Origin: Clostridia bacterium
GTDB lineage: Bacteria > Bacillota > Clostridia > Oscillospirales > CAG-272
NCBI GenBank assembly: GCA_017621655.1
Contig: JAGASS010000016.1
Span: 1-64,000, forward strand
DNA: 64,000 nt
Reading direction: 5' to 3'
Shown: piece by piece, positions 19,058 to 28,356 of the stretch
Position numbering within the stretch: position 1 is the first letter of the stretch
Layout: each line of letters starts with the position of its first letter
Position numbers and translations under genes: made by a program
Notes under the pieces: model-generated
Database searches by the model: none
Told to the model about the DNA's origin: nothing
What the model saw: the letters and a program-made list of their open reading frames with translations, nothing else

Positions 19058-19851
19058 TTTCTGTATATAGAAATTATAAAGTCAAGCTCGGTTTCGAGCT
19101 CATCGGCGTGCTTCAGCTTTTCAGCGTCAGAGACTGATGTTTTCCAATAGTAAGGCGTCATTAAAAAGAGCGATGAAATATGCTCCTTTGAAACGGTAAC
19201 GCTGTATTTTACCCGATCGTCGCGTATCTTTTCAAAACCGTTAAATACAGTGTCTGTCTCCTCGTTGTCGTAAGGGTTATCGTATACAAGCGCCTTAAGC
19301 CCGCTTAAATGATCTTTACCGGGATGGCAGACTATCATTATTCCGCTGTCTTTAAGGATCCTAAGCGCTTCCTTGTCGGGAATCGGTGCGAATACCGAGA
19401 GGAGCGCATCAAAGCTGTTATCGGGAAGAGGCATATCGAAAATACCGCAGACAGCGTAGCTTATCGGGTTTGGTTTGCCCTTTTCTGCCTTTGACGCAAG
19501 CCTGATCGATGTCTTTGCAAGATCAAAGCCGACTATTTCGGCATTTTCATTTTCGCTTTTTATTATACGCGAATAATATCCCTCGCCGCAACCTGCGTCG
19601 CATATCTTAAGAGCAGAAAACTCCTTAATGACGTCGGAAATGCCCTTTGCAAACGGCTCATAATATCCGGCGTTCAGAAAATCGTGACGCGCGCGGCACA
19701 TATCGGGATTATCGCCGCCGCTTACTTTTCCGAGGACGAGATTAACGTATCCCTCTGAGGAAACGTCAAAGCAGTGTCCCTTTTCGCATTTAAGGGAATT
19801 TCCGGTCCGAGCAAGACGGGCGCGGCACTTCGGACAAAGAAAAACGCTCAC
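19054..19851 (-). CDS. RlmA-like 23S rRNA (guanine-N1) methyltransferase
   Basis: SAM-dependent methyltransferase of the RlmA family (methylates a guanine in domain II of 23S rRNA; members include the tylosin-resistance enzyme TlrB). 265 residues. N-terminal zinc finger C6-P-K-C9 ... C22-E-K-G-H26 followed by F-D-V-S-S-E-G-Y-V-N-L, the hallmark of the family, then a Rossmann domain with C-D-A-G-C-G-E-G-Y-Y as SAM motif I. GTG start overlaps the yqeG stop by four bases. Exact target base is inferred from the family only. Confidence 0.85.
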   Translation of the reverse strand: MSVFLCPKCRARLARTGNSLKCEKGHCFDVSSEGYVNLVLGKVSGGDNPDMCRARHDFLNAGYYEPFAKGISDVIKEFSALKICDAGCGEGYYSRIIKSENENAEIVGFDLAKTSIRLASKAEKGKPNPISYAVCGIFDMPLPDNSFDALLSVFAPIPDKEALRILKDSGIMIVCHPGKDHLSGLKALVYDNPYDNEETDTVFNGFEKIRDDRVKYSVTVSKEHISSLFLMTPYYWKTSVSDAEKLKHADELETELDFIISIYRK

Positions 19852-20381
19852 TTTTTCTTTTCTCCGTGCTTTTTTCTGTAACGGCGAAGTATCGGCTTTT
19901 CAAGTGCTCTCTTTGAACGGAAGAAAAGGGAAGTCTTGTCCTTTATCGGCTTGACGAGGATTGCAAAAAGCCCAAGACGCTTTGCGCTCCAGACGTCTGT
20001 AAACACCTGGTCGCCGATAACGGCGGTGTTCGTCGTATCTGTTCCGAGAAATTCCATAGCCGCGCGGTAGCATTTGCCCGACGGCTTATGACTGTCCCAG
20101 GTCGCAAAGAACTTGAGGTCTGAATTGAAAAGCTCAACTCGCTCCTGATGATTATTCGATATAAACGCCGCAGAAATACCGACGTTTTTTAGCGCGCCAA
20201 GCCAATTTAGAACGCTCTCCGTCGGCTTCGGGTCGTCATATGTCACAAGCGTGTTATCAATATCGAGAAGCACGGCCTTGATTCCGCGCTCCTTAAGCAT
20301 TTCGGGGGTGATCTCATATATATCGTTCAGATATATATCGGGCATAAAATATCTGTCGGTAAGCAAAACGGCACACTCCAT
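19848..20381 (-). CDS. yqeG: YqeG family HAD-IIIA phosphatase
   Basis: Member of the YqeG branch of HAD phosphatases, of unknown physiological substrate; in Firmicutes it usually sits near the ribosome-assembly GTPase yqeH. 177 residues from the chosen start. HAD motif I is L-L-D-I-D-N-T-L-V, motif II I-S-N-N, motif III with H-K-P-S-G-K and motif IV V-I-G-D-Q-V-F-T-D-V. The start M-E-C-A-V-L-L is preferred because the next residues align with known YqeG N-termini; the promoter -10 lies only about 17 bases upstream, so the leader is extremely short and no Shine-Dalgarno is visible. First gene of the four-gene operon. Confidence 0.88.
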   Translation of the reverse strand: MECAVLLTDRYFMPDIYLNDIYEITPEMLKERGIKAVLLDIDNTLVTYDDPKPTESVLNWLGALKNVGISAAFISNNHQERVELFNSDLKFFATWDSHKPSGKCYRAAMEFLGTDTTNTAVIGDQVFTDVWSAKRLGLFAILVKPIKDKTSLFFRSKRALEKPILRRYRKKHGEKKK

Positions 20382-20396
20382 ATAGTTAATAAAAAA

Positions 20397-20425
20397 ATTA
20401 TACCACAAAAAGTGTGCCTTTTCAA
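20397..20425 (-). promoter_or_regulatory. promoter of the yqeG operon
   Basis: TTGAAA and TATAAT with 17-base spacer on the minus strand. The -10 box ends only 15 bases before the likely ATG, implying a leader of about 8-10 bases or a leaderless message. Confidence 0.75.
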
Positions 20426-20457
20426 TACTAAAGGAAGGAAATATTTACAATTAATAC

Positions 20458-20486
20458 TTGCATTGGGTGGAATTAACGGGTATAAT
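20458..20486 (+). promoter_or_regulatory. promoter of the MutS-like pair
   Basis: TTGCAT and TATAAT with 17-base spacer; AAGGGA and the start codon follow 20-30 bases later. Divergent from the yqeG promoter. Confidence 0.7.
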
Positions 20487-20518
20487 TGAAGGGAAAGTAA
20501 AAGAAGGGAAAAATCTAA

Positions 20519-21985
20519 ATGGGATACCCCAGTCTGTTATACTATACGAAGCCAAGTAAAAACGCGATTGACATATCGGTTTTTGAGGATCTTCAGCTTC
20601 TTAATTTTATACCGAAAAGAGTTGCGAAAAGCGCATGCGTGCCTTGCGAAAAGGAGAATATTCTCCCGAGGCAGGAGTTTTTTCAGCGCCTGAATGATAA
20701 AGCGTCAAGAGAGAAATTCGCGGAGCTGTATAGGATCGCCTGCGATCTTCACACTCTTAATTCCGCGTTTAACGATGCGTCGACCGACGACGGAAAATGT
20801 ATTATATTCCTTTTCCTTTGCGAATCGGTAAGATGCTTTACGGAGCGTGCTTCGGAGTGTGATCTATCTGACCCGCTTTCGCATAGATTTGCACTTGAGA
20901 TGCAAAAGGAAAAGGCGGACGAAAAGTATATAAAAATGTCGGAATTGCTCTCTGCACTCGTTCCCGAGGCGGAAAAAGCACTGACGAATTCCCTTAAAAT
21001 TTCGGGTAATAGCGTAAAGATGACGGCGGGGGGCGCCGACACATTCCTTGACGGGATCTTGGCTTGCGCGAAGACTCTCGGAACTGATATTCCGAAGCTG
21101 AAAAGCCCCGAGAGCCGCGAGCTTTCCCCCGATATTATAAACGGCGCGGCGTTCCTTCGTTCCGAGCTTATGAAGGAGCTAAAGAGCTTCAAGAGCGAGT
21201 TCCTTTCATACTACCGTTCAAATATTGTTTATTACCGTAAGGAAATCGAGTTTTATCTGACTATGCTCGATTTTACCGACAGGATCAGAGAGGTCGGAAT
21301 ACCGCTTACTTATCCTACGGTTGCCGAGGGGAGAATAATAAATATTACCGAAGCATATGACGTTTCGCTTCTTGCAAAGAATGAAACGAACATCGTCCCC
21401 AACGATATAAGCTTTACGACAGAAGAGCCGTTCTATTTCCTCACAGGTGCAAACGGCGGCGGTAAAACAACGTATCTGCGTACCGTTGGCATCGCGGTCC
21501 TTATGTTTCTTATCGGATGTCCCGTTCCGTGCAGAAGCGCAACGATCTCGGACATCAGTTCAGTATTTGCGCATTTTCCGCGAGACGAACGCTTTGACGG
21601 AAGCGGACGATTCGTTGAGGAAAATAATCGCGTGAACGCTATCCTTGAGAATATGGACGAGAATTCTCTCGTTCTTCTTAACGAGACATATTCGACGACT
21701 AACGAAGAAAACGCCGTAAAGATGACGGAAAAGCTTGCCTCCGAGCTTTGGAGCAAGCGCATTTTCGGCTTGTATATTACGCATCAGCATGGCCTATCTG
21801 AGAGCGAAATACCGTATCTTAACGTCCTTATCGACCTCAACGACGAAAACCGCCGTACCTATAAAATAGCGCGTCAAAAGAGCGTCGGCGGCTCGTACGC
21901 GAAGGATATTCTTATAAGGTGCGGACTTACCTTTGAGGCGCTTGAAAACCGCTTTGGCAAGCTTGACAATGGGGAGGATAGATAA
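20519..21985 (+). CDS. MutS-related ATPase A
   Basis: 488-residue protein with a C-terminal MutS-type ABC ATPase domain but no mismatch-recognition (domain I) region. Walker A is G-A-N-G-G-G-K-T-T (about residue 318); the MutS-specific H-F-P-R-D-E region and S-G-R-F-V-E-E follow, and Walker B reads L-V-L-L-N-E-T-Y-S-T-T, with Asn where most MutS proteins have Asp. The conserved T-H-Q-H (H-loop) is present. Residues 1-300 are helical and resemble the lever/clamp. No Smr nuclease tail, so it is not MutS2. It overlaps the next gene by one base (TAATG) and the two probably form a heterodimer. Role unknown. Confidence 0.85.
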   Translation: MGYPSLLYYTKPSKNAIDISVFEDLQLLNFIPKRVAKSACVPCEKENILPRQEFFQRLNDKASREKFAELYRIACDLHTLNSAFNDASTDDGKCIIFLFLCESVRCFTERASECDLSDPLSHRFALEMQKEKADEKYIKMSELLSALVPEAEKALTNSLKISGNSVKMTAGGADTFLDGILACAKTLGTDIPKLKSPESRELSPDIINGAAFLRSELMKELKSFKSEFLSYYRSNIVYYRKEIEFYLTMLDFTDRIREVGIPLTYPTVAEGRIINITEAYDVSLLAKNETNIVPNDISFTTEEPFYFLTGANGGGKTTYLRTVGIAVLMFLIGCPVPCRSATISDISSVFAHFPRDERFDGSGRFVEENNRVNAILENMDENSLVLLNETYSTTNEENAVKMTEKLASELWSKRIFGLYITHQHGLSESEIPYLNVLIDLNDENRRTYKIARQKSVGGSYAKDILIRCGLTFEALENRFGKLDNGEDR

Positions 21986-23472
21986 TGAAATTCAGTCTTC
22001 TTAATAAGATCCCCGATAATTATGCCGAATGCCGGGTCATATACGATATTTCCGCAGACCGCGCAATAAAAGAAATAGTGAGCGATAAAAGACGCGCAGA
22101 ATACTTTCTTTCGGTGCTCGAAAAACCGCTTACCAAAAAGGAAAATATTATTTTCCGTCAGGAAATCTATTCTGACCTTAAAAATATAGAGGGACTTCTG
22201 CCCGCCCTTAAAACGCTCTTTCTGCGTTACGATAAGATAAAGAGCGACTGGCAGGAAATGAAGCTCGGCGCGGTGAACAGCAACGGCTCGGAGATAAATT
22301 CCGAGGCACTCCTTGAGCATACCTTCGCCTCTCTTAAGGTAACGGCAATATTCCCGTCGACGATCGCGTCCTTTTTTGGAACTATCGGTGATACGCTCGG
22401 AAAGTATCCGATAAAGAGCGAGGGGCTTACCGCAATTCGCGATTGGTGCGTCGGAATGACGGAAAACGAGGCGCTCGGAGAGCTTGTTAACATTTCTCAG
22501 CGCTTCAGATATAAGACCCCCGAGGACTTCGATTTTACGGTAGTATTTACTCTTGACCGCGCTCTGCGCCTTTTCGGCTGTGACCTTTCGGATATTACCG
22601 ACAAGAAGCCCGAGGCAGGCGGTTTATCTAAGCTTTTCGGAAAGAAAAAGGACAGTGGCGGCGTCGAGATAAAGGCGGTCGTGTCGCAGGCGGGCGAAGA
22701 TCCGCTGACAGACGCGCAGTATATACTTAACGAGGCGCTTTTGCGCATTGATTCGGCGCTGACTAAGGTTACGAACGACGTTTACGACGCATTCTTCGGT
22801 CTTTCGAACGAGCTTATGTTCTACGAAGCCGCGCTCCTTTACGCCGAAAAGGCAGAGGAATCGGGCGTACCGCTTACGCTTCCGACGGTGCTTCCGGAGG
22901 AAGATGATTGCTTCTCGCTTACGGGGCTACGTGAGCTTGTGCTTCTGTCAAACGGACTTGGTTCTAAGACCGTGCCGAACGATCTCTCGCTTGAAGGAGA
23001 AACTGCCGGACTGCTCGTCAAGGGTCTTACGGATAGCGGTAAGACAGTATATCTGCGTGCGATTGCCGCAGCTCAGCTCTTTATGCAGGCAGGGCTTCCC
23101 GTTCTTGCCGAGAGCGCGTCTATGAGCATCAGAAGAGGATTTTTCTCGCATTTCTCCTCGGCAGAGGAGGAATTCCTTAAGGGAGACGCAAGAGGAAGAT
23201 TCGACCAGGAGGCAAGGGAGATCGCGGCGATACTCGACAAGCTGACACCGTATTCGCTTCTGCTTCTCAACGAGACCTTCCAGACTACGTCCTATAAAGA
23301 GGGAACGAAGAGTATATACGATATTCTCCGTTTTATGCCTAAGCTAAAAACCAAATACGTGTTCGTCACGCACTTGACGGCGCTTTTCGGATATATGGAG
23401 AGCGAAAAGGTAATTCTTGCTCATACGTCTGATAACGAATCGAGCAAATATAAAATTATTGTTGAAAAATAA
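21985..23472 (+). CDS. MutS-related ATPase B
   Basis: 495-residue paralogue of the gene before it. Walker A is diverged (G-L-T-D-S-G-K-T-V, about residue 351), Walker B again has Asn (L-L-L-L-N-E-T-F-Q-T-T) and the H-loop T-H-L is kept. The N-terminal part is helical, with a lysine-rich insertion (F-G-K-K-K-D) around residue 220. One-base start/stop overlap with gene A gives a fixed translation ratio, fitting an obligate A-B pair as in eukaryotic MSH heterodimers. Not a classical MutS1 (no F-x-E motif) nor MutS2 (no Smr). Confidence 0.83.
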   Translation: MKFSLLNKIPDNYAECRVIYDISADRAIKEIVSDKRRAEYFLSVLEKPLTKKENIIFRQEIYSDLKNIEGLLPALKTLFLRYDKIKSDWQEMKLGAVNSNGSEINSEALLEHTFASLKVTAIFPSTIASFFGTIGDTLGKYPIKSEGLTAIRDWCVGMTENEALGELVNISQRFRYKTPEDFDFTVVFTLDRALRLFGCDLSDITDKKPEAGGLSKLFGKKKDSGGVEIKAVVSQAGEDPLTDAQYILNEALLRIDSALTKVTNDVYDAFFGLSNELMFYEAALLYAEKAEESGVPLTLPTVLPEEDDCFSLTGLRELVLLSNGLGSKTVPNDLSLEGETAGLLVKGLTDSGKTVYLRAIAAAQLFMQAGLPVLAESASMSIRRGFFSHFSSAEEEFLKGDARGRFDQEAREIAAILDKLTPYSLLLLNETFQTTSYKEGTKSIYDILRFMPKLKTKYVFVTHLTALFGYMESEKVILAHTSDNESSKYKIIVEK

Positions 23473-23484
23473 GGAGATCGAACG

Positions 23485-24216
23485 ATGATCAGGGTAACAG
23501 TTTGGAACGAGTACGTTCACGAAAAAACGGAACCTCATATAGCCGAGGTCTATCCGAACGGTATTCACGCGGCTATCGCCGATTTTCTCGGTAAAGAAGA
23601 CGATATTACCGTTCGTACCGCAACGCTTGACGACGAAAACTGCGGTATAACTAAGGAAGTCCTCGATAATACAGACGTTCTTATCTGGTGGGGACATATA
23701 GCACATCATAAGGTTCCCGATGAGATCGCTTATATGGTTCGTGATGCGGTGCTAAGTGGCATGGGACTTATCTGCCTGCATTCCGCACATCACGCAAAGC
23801 CATTCCGTTATCTGCTCGGTACCTCCTGCAACCTTACCTGGCGCGAGACGTACGATGAGGAGATACTCTGGGTCATCGAGCCGTCGCATCCGATCACGAG
23901 AGGCATCGACCGCTATTTCAAGCTTCCGCATGAGGAGACCTACGGCGAGCCGTTCGTTATCCCAACGCCCGATAAGCTCCTTCTTATCGGTAACTATTCA
24001 AGCGGCGAGGTCTTCCGTTCGGGCTGTCTCTACGAGCGCGGAAACGGTAAGATCTTCTACTTCCAGCCGGGACACGAATCCTACCCGACCTTCTACGTTC
24101 CCGAGGTCCAGACGATCATCAAGAACGCCGTTCGCTTCGTTAATCCCATCTATCGCGAAGAGATCGGCTGTCCTCACGTCAGAAAGATAACCGATAATGA
24201 GCCGTACGTAATATAA
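23485..24216 (+). CDS. ThuA-like protein
   Basis: 243-residue cytoplasmic protein of the ThuA family (trehalose-utilisation type, class I glutamine-amidotransferase-like fold); the biochemical activity of the family is poorly defined and linked to disaccharide use. Recognisable segments are [10 protein letters not shown] near residue 73, [10 protein letters not shown] near residue 95, the [10 protein letters not shown] stretch and [13 protein letters not shown] near the end. AAGGAG lies just after the MutS-like B stop, 12 bases before the ATG, so it is the third gene of that operon; why it sits with MutS-like ATPases is not obvious. Confidence 0.85.
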   Translation: MIRVTVWNEYVHEKTEPHIAEVYPNGIHAAIADFLGKEDDITVRTATLDDENCGITKEVLDNTDVLIWWGHIAHHKVPDEIAYMVRDAVLSGMGLICLHSAHHAKPFRYLLGTSCNLTWRETYDEEILWVIEPSHPITRGIDRYFKLPHEETYGEPFVIPTPDKLLLIGNYSSGEVFRSGCLYERGNGKIFYFQPGHESYPTFYVPEVQTIIKNAVRFVNPIYREEIGCPHVRKITDNEPYVI

Positions 24217-24219
24217 GTA

Positions 24220-24255
24220 AAAAAACCGCCCGAGGTTTTCCTCGGGCGGTTTTTT
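24220..24255. terminator. bidirectional terminator
   Basis: Fifteen-base-pair stem AAAAAACCGCCCGAG/CTCGGGCGGTTTTTT between the convergent ThuA-like and LRR genes, with A and T runs on both sides. Confidence 0.95.
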
Positions 24256-24278
24256 ACAAAGATTAGTATAAAATCCGG

Positions 24279-27200
24279 TTATTTCTTTTTTGCTTTTCCG
24301 ATTAGCAATCCGCATCCCAGGCCAAGACCAAGTACCGCTACTCCGCAAACGGCAATAATAATTACTGTTGTGGTATCCATGCCATTGCTGCCCTTATTAT
24401 CCGATCCGATTGTGGTATCGGGAGTTATGACAGGCGGTTCGGTAGTCTGTCCGCCGTCAGTGGTTGAGTCAGGCGTGGTCGTTGTGTCGGGTGGTGTGGT
24501 CTGCTCGGGAGTTGTTTCTACCTGTCTAGTGTGATTACAACTATTACATTCTGCATCATATTCATTGTCGTAATTGTGATTGACCTTTTCGTCTACAGAA
24601 GAACATACCGAGCAGACGTGCCAATGCTGATTTTCATCACTTTCCCAGGTTGATTTATAACTATGACTTATGGATCGGACATATCCGCAGGTATTGCAAG
24701 TCGTATCACATGCATTATCATACTCATGATTCGACTTTGTTTCGGGGGTGCCACAGACAGAGCAGATATGCCAGTGCTGATTGCCGTCACTTTCCCAAGT
24801 GGTTTTATATCTGTGGGTTATAGCACGGACGTGGCCACAAATGTTGCAAGACGTGTCACAAGAGTTATCGTAAACGTGGTTACCTTCGTCTTTTCTGTCT
24901 CCGCAACCAGTGCAAGCGTGCCAGTGCTTGCCTGAGTTCGTTGTCCATTCGGTTTCATATTTGTGGGTGTGACCGAGTGCAGCTTTGATAATATAACCGC
25001 AAGTCGTGCAGGTCTGTGCTGTGTTCTCAGTAGCGACCGCACCGGGGGTATGGGGTTTCTTGTCATCGGATTCTCCACAAACAGAGCACTCGTGCCAGTG
25101 GCCGTCCTTGTCACTCTCCCAATTGGTTTTGAAAGAGTGGGTTATTGTACGAACATATCCACAGGTATTGCAAGTGGTGTCGCAGGCGTTGTCATAACCG
25201 TGAGAGGACTTTGTTCCGGGTGTACTACAAACGGAGCACTCGTGCCAGTGACCATTCTGGTCGCTTTCCCAGGTGGTTTGGTATTTGTGGGTTATAGTGC
25301 GTTCATAACCACAGGCATTGCAGTCTGTATCGCAAGAGTTGTTGTATTTATGTTCTGATTGGCCTTTTCTGTTACCGCAAACGGAGCACTCGTGCCAGTG
25401 TTGGGTAGAGTTCTTGTCCCATACCGTTTTGTAAGAGTGAGTTATCGTGCGAACGTAGCCACAAGTGTTACAAGTTGTATCACAAGAATTGTCATACATA
25501 TGGTTGTCTATATCCTTCTTGTCGCCACAAACGGAGCACTCGTGCCAGTGTTGGATCGAGTCCTTGCTCCATGAAGTCTTGTAGTCGTGGGTTATGGTAC
25601 GAGTATAGCCACACCCATTGCAGTTTGTATCGCATGCGTTGTCGTATTTGTGATTGGGAACTGCGGGAACATAACCACAAACCTTGCAACTAGAGTCGCA
25701 AGCATTTCCAAATGTGTGTTCGGTACCCGTTGGGCGACAATAATTATAATGCCATGTCGCAGAAATTATAACTAGGAAATCACTGGTTTCTGCCATCCCA
25801 ATAGCATCCCTTTCATCAATGTTTCCTGTGTACCATATGTCTTTCAATGAATCACAGCCGTTAAACGCACCACCATAAATCTTTGTTATACTGTTGGGAA
25901 TTATTATGCTCGTAAGGCTTGAACAATTATAGAAAACATTATTGGCAAGTGAGGTAACGCCATCTGGGATGTTTATGCTCGTAAGGCTTTTACAATTGTA
26001 GAAGGCATAACCGCCAATTGAGGTTACGCTATTGGGAATCGTTATGCTAGTTAAACTTGAGCAGCCGAAGAAGGCAGAACTGCCAATTGACGTTACACTA
26101 TTGGAGATCGTTATGCTCGTTATGCTTGAACAACTATAGAAGGTTTCTTTGGGAATTGAGGTGGTTTTTGTAATAACAACTTCCTTTAACGATGAAGGAA
26201 CGTAAGAAGAATAGTCCGAATCACTGCCCGATCCAAAAATATAGCCCAAAGGTTTATCAAAAACATATGGCAAGGTTATTTTTTTTAAGTTTGAGCAACG
26301 CTCAAAAGCCCGACCACTGATTGATGTGACGCTATCGGGAATCGTTAAGCTCGTAAGGCCTGTGCAATTGTAGAAGGCAAAACTGTCAATTGAGATAACA
26401 CTATCGGGGATTGTTATGCTCGTAAGGCTTGTGCAACCATAGAAGGCAGAACTGCCAATTGAGGTTACACCATAAGGGATCGTTATGCTCGTTATGCTTG
26501 AGCAATCCCGGAAGGCATAAGCGGGAATTGAGGTCGCTTTCGTAATAACGACTTTCTTTAATGATGACGGAATGTAGGAAGGATTGTCCTCATACCTGCT
26601 TGCTCCAAAAATATAGCCAAAGTGTTCATTAAAAGCATAAGGCAAGGTTATTTTTTTCAAGTTCGAGCAACCCTCGAAGGTGCTCTGGCTAATCTCGGTT
26701 ACGCTGTCTGGGATCGTTATGCTCGTTAAGCTTGAGCAATTTGAGAAGGCACGGTCGCCAATTGACGTTACGCCATTTGGAATCGTTATGCTCGTTAAGC
26801 TTGAGCAATTTGAGAAGGCACGGTTGCCAATTGACGTTACGCCATAGGGGATGGTTATACTTGTTATGCTGGAGCAATCTCTGAAGGCAGAACTGCCAAT
26901 TGACGTAACGCTGTCAGGTATTGTTATGCTCATCAAGCTTGAGCAATTTAAGAAAGCACAATCGCCAATTGAAGTTACGCTATCGGGGATTGTTATGCTC
27001 GTTAAGCCGGAGCAATCCTGAAAAGCATAATCGCCAATCTCGGTTATGCTGTCGGGCAATATGACCCTCGTTAGGCTTGTGCAATTCCAGAAAGTTTTCT
27101 CGTCAATCTTGGTTACGCTTTTGGGAATGGTTATGCTCGTTAAACTTTTGCAATTGTAGAAAGCCCAACGACCAACTGAGGTTACGCTATCGGGAATGGT

Positions 27201-27836
27201 TATGCTCGTTAAACTTTTGCAATTGTCGAAGGCCCAATTGCCAATTGACGTTACGCCATTTGGAATCGTTATGCTCGTTAAGCTTGAGCAATTTGAGAAG
27301 GCACAATAGCCAATCTCGGTTACGCCATCGGGGATAATAAGCTCTTTTACAAGGCTATCGTTTAGATACAACAACGCACCATAATACAACGGATTCGAAC
27401 GCTCGCCCTGAAATGAAATATTGCACCATGCAGTTAAATCAGTTATGTAAACGCTCGTTAAACTTGTGCAATTAGAGAAGGCACTATCGCCAATCTCGGG
27501 TGAACTGTCCGAGAGCGTTAAGCTCGTAAGGCTTTTGCAATTGTAGAAGGCATACTCGCCAATTGAGGTGACGCCGTCTGGAATCGTAATGCTCGTTATG
27601 AATGAGCAACCTTTGAAGGCCTCACGTCCAATGCTTGTGACAGGATATCCACCTAACGTACTCGGAATGGTGACGGCACCACTAATGGATGTATTTACAT
27701 CTGTAATGGTAGCTTCACCATTAGATACAGTATACGTATAATCCCCATCGGTTGCAGCACTCGCACTTGTCGCACCGAGCATAGCAACAACAGAGATCGT
27801 TGCTATAACAAATAGCGTCATCAAAAACTTTTTCAT
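24279..27836 (-). CDS. BspA-type leucine-rich-repeat surface protein with Cys/His repeats
   Basis: Secreted, membrane-anchored protein of 1185 residues. Signal peptide (M-K-K-F-L-M, cleavage near S-A-S-A); then more than twenty LRR_5 units of about 23 residues (I-T-I-P-x-S-V-T-S-I-G-x-x-A-F-x-x-C-x-S-L) to about residue 690; then a run of Cys/His modules (about 700-1100) alternating C-D-x-x-C-N-x-C-G-Y-x-R-x-I-T-H with W-x-x-x-x-x-x-H-W-H-x-C-S-V-C, seven H-W-H units in all; a Thr/Pro-rich stalk; one membrane helix and a K-A-K-K-K tail. BspA-type LRR proteins bind host or microbial surfaces. AGAGGT precedes the chosen ATG; an upstream in-frame start lacks one. Confidence 0.9.
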   Translation of the reverse strand: MKKFLMTLFVIATISVVAMLGATSASAATDGDYTYTVSNGEATITDVNTSISGAVTIPSTLGGYPVTSIGREAFKGCSFITSITIPDGVTSIGEYAFYNCKSLTSLTLSDSSPEIGDSAFSNCTSLTSVYITDLTAWCNISFQGERSNPLYYGALLYLNDSLVKELIIPDGVTEIGYCAFSNCSSLTSITIPNGVTSIGNWAFDNCKSLTSITIPDSVTSVGRWAFYNCKSLTSITIPKSVTKIDEKTFWNCTSLTRVILPDSITEIGDYAFQDCSGLTSITIPDSVTSIGDCAFLNCSSLMSITIPDSVTSIGSSAFRDCSSITSITIPYGVTSIGNRAFSNCSSLTSITIPNGVTSIGDRAFSNCSSLTSITIPDSVTEISQSTFEGCSNLKKITLPYAFNEHFGYIFGASRYEDNPSYIPSSLKKVVITKATSIPAYAFRDCSSITSITIPYGVTSIGSSAFYGCTSLTSITIPDSVISIDSFAFYNCTGLTSLTIPDSVTSISGRAFERCSNLKKITLPYVFDKPLGYIFGSGSDSDYSSYVPSSLKEVVITKTTSIPKETFYSCSSITSITISNSVTSIGSSAFFGCSSLTSITIPNSVTSIGGYAFYNCKSLTSINIPDGVTSLANNVFYNCSSLTSIIIPNSITKIYGGAFNGCDSLKDIWYTGNIDERDAIGMAETSDFLVIISATWHYNYCRPTGTEHTFGNACDSSCKVCGYVPAVPNHKYDNACDTNCNGCGYTRTITHDYKTSWSKDSIQHWHECSVCGDKKDIDNHMYDNSCDTTCNTCGYVRTITHSYKTVWDKNSTQHWHECSVCGNRKGQSEHKYNNSCDTDCNACGYERTITHKYQTTWESDQNGHWHECSVCSTPGTKSSHGYDNACDTTCNTCGYVRTITHSFKTNWESDKDGHWHECSVCGESDDKKPHTPGAVATENTAQTCTTCGYIIKAALGHTHKYETEWTTNSGKHWHACTGCGDRKDEGNHVYDNSCDTSCNICGHVRAITHRYKTTWESDGNQHWHICSVCGTPETKSNHEYDNACDTTCNTCGYVRSISHSYKSTWESDENQHWHVCSVCSSVDEKVNHNYDNEYDAECNSCNHTRQVETTPEQTTPPDTTTTPDSTTDGGQTTEPPVITPDTTIGSDNKGSNGMDTTTVIIIAVCGVAVLGLGLGCGLLIGKAKKK

Positions 27837-27969
27837 ATGTATTACCTCTATAATACCAAACATATACAGTTATATTTTACCACTTTGTCAGTCTACTTTT
27901 CTATTGACATAATAGCCAAAATAAGCATTCTGTAATTAGCGAATATTAAATGGGCATAGGCGAAACAAA

Positions 27970-27998
27970 AAAAGGCATTTGCCGAGCAAACACCTTTT
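27970..27998 (-). terminator. terminator of the small Cys protein gene
   Basis: Stem AAAAGGCATTTGC/GCAAACACCTTTT (one internal mismatch region), followed on the minus strand by TTTTTTTGTTTC. Confidence 0.7.
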
Positions 27999-28002
27999 AG
28001 TA

Positions 28003-28230
28003 TTATATAAGCAGATCTTCCTCCGTCAGCTTCGGCATCGGAGGCATTTGACGCGGAACGCGCTTGAGCGGATCGTAAATGAATTTCTTGCAACAGTACT
28101 CCTTGTTTACGATTCCGTGCAGAGAGCAGAGAACGTTCTCATCGTCGGCAATTATGGTCGCGTTTTCACAGTATGTACAGATCTTGGAGATCTCTAAATT
28201 ATCGTTTTTCTTATTTTTCTTCTTACCCAT
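28003..28230 (-). CDS. small cysteine-rich protein
   Basis: 75 residues, no named family recognised. A lysine-rich start (G-K-K-K-N-K-K) is followed by C-T-Y-C, a lone Cys-x-x-His (C-S-L-H) and a Cys-Cys pair (E-Y-C-C-K-K-F), which could make a zinc site, then a proline-rich tail. GAGGAT precedes the ATG and the gene has its own terminator, so it is likely real. It stands alone between the LRR gene and the metal ABC genes. Confidence 0.6.
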   Translation of the reverse strand: MGKKKNKKNDNLEISKICTYCENATIIADDENVLCSLHGIVNKEYCCKKFIYDPLKRVPRQMPPMPKLTEEDLLI

Positions 28231-28331
28231 TTTTATATCCTCAAACTATTACTTCCCACATTATACACCATATTGCGTCAAATTTCAAACCTTTTTGCAA
28301 AAAATATTGCAAAATTTTCAGAAAATCGTAA

Positions 28332-28353
28332 ATCCCCTGCCGAAGCAGGGGAA
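28332..28353 (-). terminator. metal ABC operon terminator
   Basis: Stem ATCCCCTGC/GCAGGGGAT with a CGAA/TTCG loop just after the permease stop; the minus-strand T-tract (TTACGATTTTC) is weak. Confidence 0.6.
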
Positions 28354-28356
28354 TTT

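Noticed and set aside
20519-23472. MutS1 or MutS2 as identity of the tandem ATPases
   Set aside because: No mismatch-binding F-x-E motif, no Smr nuclease domain, and lengths well below 780-900 residues.
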